Origin: Lysobacteraceae bacterium P | GTDB lineage: Bacteria > Pseudomonadota > Gammaproteobacteria > Xanthomonadales > Xanthomonadaceae | Assembly: GCA_005503055.1 (NCBI GenBank) | Contig: SCOX01000006.1 | Location: forward strand, 186,001 to 250,000 | Length of the DNA stretch: 64,000 nt | Direction: 5' to 3' | Shown here: positions 63,970-64,000 of the stretch, piece by piece | Position numbering within the stretch: position 1 is the stretch's first letter | How the letters are laid out: each line of letters begins with the position of its first letter | Notes under the pieces: model-generated | Told to the model about the DNA's origin: nothing | Databases searched by the model: none | Seen by the model: the letters and a program-made list of their open reading frames with translations, nothing else | Translations under genes and position numbers: made by a program

Positions 63970-64000
63970 GGATGTGCTGACTCGCACGCTCACGCCAACG

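Overview
The window is high-GC DNA of a gammaproteobacterium in the Xanthomonadaceae (Lysobacter or Xanthomonas type). This rests on the xps-type type II secretion operon with the order E-F-G-H-I-J-K-L-M-N-D, the bifunctional xanB-type mannose enzyme next to etfBA, and the arrangement pepA-holC-valS divergent from lptF-lptG. It is an inference from gene content; there is no rRNA gene to confirm it.

Region 1 (1-13.5 kb) handles nucleotide sugars and surface polysaccharide. It holds an epimerase cut by the left edge, phosphomannomutase/phosphoglucomutase (xanA), a methyltransferase between two decayed genes (a family 2 glycosyltransferase and a polytopic membrane protein), etfBA, and xanB. These are followed by an apparently co-transcribed trio: a coiled-coil methyltransferase, a second methyltransferase with a beta-rich tail, and a GT2-GT4 fusion glycosyltransferase. 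Xanthomonads are known to carry a variable LPS locus beside etfA, and the decayed genes fit turnover at such a locus.

Region 2 (13.5-29.9 kb) is mostly housekeeping: an ATP-grasp enzyme, a two-subunit 3-oxoacid CoA-transferase, galE, ETF-ubiquinone oxidoreductase (partner of etfBA), an AlkB-like dioxygenase, a four-gene Mce/Mla-type lipid transport operon, a ThrE-like exporter, an H-NS-like protein, proS, a DUF4124-like protein, and the overlapping set pssA-hypothetical-rimI.

Region 3 (29.9-46.8 kb) carries valS, holC and pepA divergent from lptFG, then an RDD protein, xerD, dsbC and purL. Three gaps hold paired inverted arrays of a GGGATTC-like heptamer. A separate GC-rich element of about 115 bp occurs in tandem before valS and again between xerD and dsbC. 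A TPR-like protein is followed by a truncated IS1595-type transposase fused to the last 50 codons of a YadA-type adhesin, then by 33-bp tandem repeats.

Region 4 (46.8-59.4 kb) is the complete xps type II secretion operon, nearly every gene overlapping or abutting the next. It runs on without a gap into two genes of glycosyltransferase fold.

Region 5 (59.4-64 kb) is accessory: a TonB-like protein, a 66-residue secreted YD-repeat miniprotein, a transglutaminase-like protein without its expected cysteine, a small membrane protein, an IS3-family element with a broken orfB, and a Sel1-repeat gene lacking its 5' end. It looks like a worn RHS-type locus. I saw no tRNA, rRNA or CRISPR array.
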